Shown piece after piece: positions 42,914-44,778 of a stretch of DNA of 44,778 bases. Every line of letters begins with the position of its first letter. Within the stretch, counting starts at the first letter, position 1. Made by a program: the position numbers and the translations under genes. This stretch comes from a virus, in the IMG/VR virus record IMGVR_UViG_3300006919_000103, positions 1 to 44,778 of that record; one strand, 5' to 3'. Below the pieces are notes generated by a model that worked only from the letters and a program-made list of their open reading frames with translations, ran no database searches and had not been told where the DNA came from.

Positions 42914-44095
42914 TTAAGCACTCTTTTTTTTGTACTTTGGATATTGCATTTTTGCTTCTTTTAGAACTTTCATAAAAGAGTTCATCCAGAAAGTTTTGTC
43001 ATAACCAACAGGTCTTAGCTCACCATAATTGTTTGCTGTCATGTGTGGTTCTAACATTAACTCTGCACCAATAGAATCCCAAATAGTTTTTGCTTTATGG
43101 TAATCAAACTTTCCATCAAAAGCTATTAAAGCTCTAAAGGCTGCTAACAATGGCACTAATACACCATTTTGTAACATTCGGTCTGGCTTTCCTTCTGTAG
43201 GATTGCTAGGACATTTTGCTGCAGAATATGTTTTAAACATATATGTCTCTTCATCACCACCAGCTTCTTTCCAAAGCTTTTCAGCAGTAAATTGCATATA
43301 GTCTTGAAATTTTAAGATTTTCGCTAAATCTTTATCTCTAACAGAAAATAAATCAATATTCTCATCGTTATCATATATGCTCATAACTGTATGTTTACGA
43401 CCATAACCAACAGTATCTATTTCAGGTTTGAATTTCATTTCAGTTCCATCAATTCTCAATGTATATAGAGTTGTAAGAATATCTCTTACTGGAAAATTAC
43501 CTGTGTCACCTTGGTGATAAACAACTAAATCTTCCCACTCAGTATTTTTAAGAGATTTTTTAATCCAATCAAGTTTACCTTGATAGTTCCAAATAGATTC
43601 TTTGGATACTTCATTAGATGAATTCAACCCAACTGATATGTCAAGTTTTTTAAGTTCTGGAACTTTTGTCATAATAAATGCTCTAACAAATCTGTCCTCT
43701 GGAACTTCATCTGCATCTTGAATTGCTTTTAATAAGTGATTACCATTTACAAGACCATCTCTAGTTGTTTTTGATTTAGATAGACTTAATGTAAGTTCAC
43801 CTGTTTTATTATCTAATTCAGCTTCACTTGCATAAATGTGTAATCCAATTGCAGCATACCCAAACATATCTGGGTGTGTATCAGCTTGTGCAACAATTTC
43901 AGACAATTCATCAAATGATTTCTTATCTGTAATTGGGTCTCTTGGATTTGGGTCGTTAGGGATATCTATTTCCTTTAACGATTGAGCCTGAACATAACAA
44001 TAAATTTCTTGTATGTCTTTAGCGAATGGATGAGGTAATGTTCTTACCCCTAATGTATTTAACTTTATTTTTATAAAGTCTTTACTACTACTCAT
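42914..44095 (-). CDS. AIPR/DGQHR-like (ParB-fold) protein
   Basis: This 393-residue soluble protein carries DGLVNGNHLLKAI at about 113-125, close to the signature of AIPR and DGQHR proteins (DG..NG.qtl.ai), followed by VRAFIMTKVPELKKLDISVGLNSSNEVSKESI near 138-168, the place of the family's N-x-Q/NxxN helix. The first 110 residues would form the ParB/sulfiredoxin-like fold start. AIPR proteins act in abortive infection; DGQHR proteins include DndB. A role in superinfection exclusion or DNA modification is inferred. It has a strong GGAG ribosome site and an inverted repeat upstream, and is followed by a terminator, so it is transcribed on its own. The C-terminal part is helical and not recognised. 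Confidence 0.7.
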   Translation of the reverse strand: MSSSKDFIKIKLNTLGVRTLPHPFAKDIQEIYCYVQAQSLKEIDIPNDPNPRDPITDKKSFDELSEIVAQADTHPDMFGYAAIGLHIYASEAELDNKTGELTLSLSKSKTTRDGLVNGNHLLKAIQDADEVPEDRFVRAFIMTKVPELKKLDISVGLNSSNEVSKESIWNYQGKLDWIKKSLKNTEWEDLVVYHQGDTGNFPVRDILTTLYTLRIDGTEMKFKPEIDTVGYGRKHTVMSIYDNDENIDLFSVRDKDLAKILKFQDYMQFTAEKLWKEAGGDEETYMFKTYSAAKCPSNPTEGKPDRMLQNGVLVPLLAAFRALIAFDGKFDYHKAKTIWDSIGAELMLEPHMTANNYGELRPVGYDKTFWMNSFMKVLKEAKMQYPKYKKKSA

Positions 44096-44114
44096 AGTAT
44101 TCTCCTATTTCCGT

Positions 44115-44131
44115 GAAAGTCTTTGACTTTC
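44115..44131. repeat. 7-bp inverted repeat before AIPR-like gene
   Basis: GAAAGTC-TTT-GACTTTC is a perfect inverted repeat about 20 bases before the start codon, just before the ribosome site. It could be an operator or an mRNA hairpin. Confidence 0.5.
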
Positions 44132-44167
44132 CTTTATACCTACAACTTTTGTTGAGGCTTTATAAGA

Positions 44168-44182
44168 ATACCACATTGGTAT
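44168..44182. promoter_or_regulatory. Dyad ATACCA-CAT-TGGTAT (AATACCAC copy d)
   Basis: A perfect 6-bp inverted repeat with a 3-base centre contains the AATACCAC motif (44167-44174, plus strand). Being symmetric, it looks like a dimeric regulator site and may explain the half-site copies at the other three positions. Confidence 0.4.
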
Positions 44183-44211
44183 GAATGAAAAGTAAAAAAA
44201 ATAAAAAATTT

Positions 44212-44229
44212 TTAACATATTTTTAACAT
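44212..44229. repeat. Direct repeat TTAACAT-N4-TTAACAT, second location
   Basis: The same 11-bp-period pair as at 42811-42828, in the same genomic orientation, lies upstream of the plus-strand micro-gene. Confidence 0.4.
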
Positions 44230-44288
44230 TAAAAACTATCACTGTTTTATTTAAGTGTTACTATAAATCTTTAATTATAGGAGATATT

Positions 44289-44456
44289 ATGAGTATATTA
44301 GGAATGATTGGCTTAGGGCTTGCTAGTAAACGTGAAATAGAACGAGCAAAGTTCGAACCAAAAAAATCTAAAAGAGCAGAAGGTCGCTACTTAGGTAGAT
44401 TCTCAGTAGAACAACTAGATGCTATTTACCATTTGGACGAGGACGATTTGCCTTAA
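44289..44456 (+). CDS. Small plus-strand protein (55 aa), convergent with whiB
   Basis: The ATG at 44289 is preceded by TATAGGAGATATT, a strong ribosome site. The product begins with a hydrophobic stretch MSILGMIGLGLASK, then a basic part (KREIERAKFEPKKSKRAEGRY), and ends acidic (AIYHLDEDDLP). The short hydrophobic start is too weak to be a sure membrane helix. It is the only plus-strand gene and its last 35 bases overlap the whiB 3' end on the opposite strand. Function unknown; an early host-takeover peptide is possible. Confidence 0.65.
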   Translation: MSILGMIGLGLASKREIERAKFEPKKSKRAEGRYLGRFSVEQLDAIYHLDEDDLP

Positions 44457-44721
44457 GGCGTCTTTCTCGTCTAATGGCGCGTCTTTCTCTTTCTGATTTA
44501 CCTCCCCAAATTCCAAAACGTTCTTTTCGCTCTACAGCATATTCCAAACATTCTTTTTGAACAGGGCATTTTCCACAAATAGCCTTAGCAACAATAGTAG
44601 AACCTCCTCGCTCTGGAAAGAAATCATCTTGATTATCATGTCCTTTACAAGCAGCTTTCTTATAAAACCCAGGTACAGACATAACATCATCTAAGTCACT
44701 ATGTAAGTCATATTTTTCCAT
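44422..44721 (-). CDS. whiB: WhiB-like (Wbl) Fe-S transcription regulator
   Basis: This is a 99-residue protein. A Wbl domain is clear: C25 in KKAACKGHD, FFPERGG near 34-40, then C49-G-K-C52-PVQKE-C58, and the GIWGG turn at 70-74 followed by an Arg-rich end (ERERRAIRRERR). All four cysteines for the [4Fe-4S] cluster are present. Wbl proteins bind the primary sigma factor SigA and redirect transcription; phage copies such as TM4 WhiB can repress host whiB2 and affect superinfection. The gene is strong evidence for an actinobacterial host. No clear ribosome site precedes the ATG, so a weak or leaderless start is possible. Gene continues its own short transcript towards the convergent micro-gene. 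Confidence 0.95.
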   Translation of the reverse strand: MEKYDLHSDLDDVMSVPGFYKKAACKGHDNQDDFFPERGGSTIVAKAICGKCPVQKECLEYAVERKERFGIWGGKSERERRAIRRERRLKANRPRPNGK

Positions 44722-44778
44722 AAGTAGATTTAACTACAGGATGGCTATGCAATGCTAGGACTATTAAGACAAAATAAA

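Larger units (their letters stand above)
44096..44288. promoter_or_regulatory. Divergent control region
   Basis: This very AT-rich 193-bp gap separates the minus-strand AIPR-like gene from a plus-strand micro-gene. It contains inverted repeats at 44115-44131 and 44168-44182, a direct repeat at 44212-44229, and TATAAA-like boxes on both strands (44133-44138 minus, 44159-44164 minus, 44271-44276 plus). Promoters for both directions are expected here; exact boxes are not certain. Confidence 0.5.

Noticed and set aside
44722-44778. Promoter or ribosome site for whiB at the right window edge
   Set aside because: Only 57 bases are available and no convincing -10/-35 or Shine-Dalgarno sequence is visible.

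Overview
The window looks like a fragment of a long-tailed (siphovirus) phage genome. It is AT-rich and gene-dense, and all but one of its recognised genes lie on the minus strand. The best host clue is a WhiB-like (Wbl) Fe-S regulator gene at the right end. Wbl proteins are known only from Actinobacteria and their phages. Low GC together with tail-fibre repeat types common in marine phages suggests a marine, low-GC actinobacterial host such as the Ca. Actinomarina group. That host call is inference. I saw no tRNA, CRISPR array, integrase, holin, endolysin or recognisable small terminase in this window.

Layout, right to left (direction of transcription). (1) 44.8-42.7 kb is the regulatory edge: whiB on minus, a 55-aa plus-strand gene whose 3' end overlaps whiB, a divergent intergenic region with several repeats, an AIPR/DGQHR-like protein, a terminator and a structured leader. 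(2) 42.7-39.7 kb is the packaging module: a GT60-like glycosyltransferase, an HNH nuclease, an FmdB-type zinc ribbon, a small helical protein, and a large terminase split by a one-base frameshift. (3) 39.7-33.6 kb is the HK97-type head module: an oversized portal (943 aa), a prohead protease with an acidic extension, the major capsid protein, two micro-genes (one acidic, one protamine-like) and a small Lys/Ala-rich protein. (4) 33.6-26.1 kb is the neck: head-tail connector, an inserted HTH/zinc-finger gene, head-closure protein, a 1670-aa giant protein where a small HK97-gp10-type protein is normally found, tail terminator and a small acidic protein. (5) 26.1-16.5 kb is the tail tube: major tail protein, two tail-assembly chaperone frames joined by a CCCAAAA slippery site, and a 2737-aa tape measure. 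(6) 16.5-1 kb is the tail tip and fibres: distal tail-like protein, a half-LamG protein, a J-like tip protein, a His/Asn-rich fibre, small unknown genes, a fibre, and a giant modular fibre of at least 1847 aa that runs off the left edge.

The genes form one late structural programme (package, build head, close head, build tail, bind host) with tight spacing and several TAATG stop/start overlaps suggesting translational coupling. The most unusual points are the tandem cupredoxin-like domains in the giant fibre, the 1670-aa neck protein, the portal fusion, the acidic/basic micro-gene pair after the capsid gene, the AIPR-like and GT60-like genes, and shared intergenic motifs (AATACCAC and TTAACAT-N4-TTAACAT) that could be phage promoters or operators.
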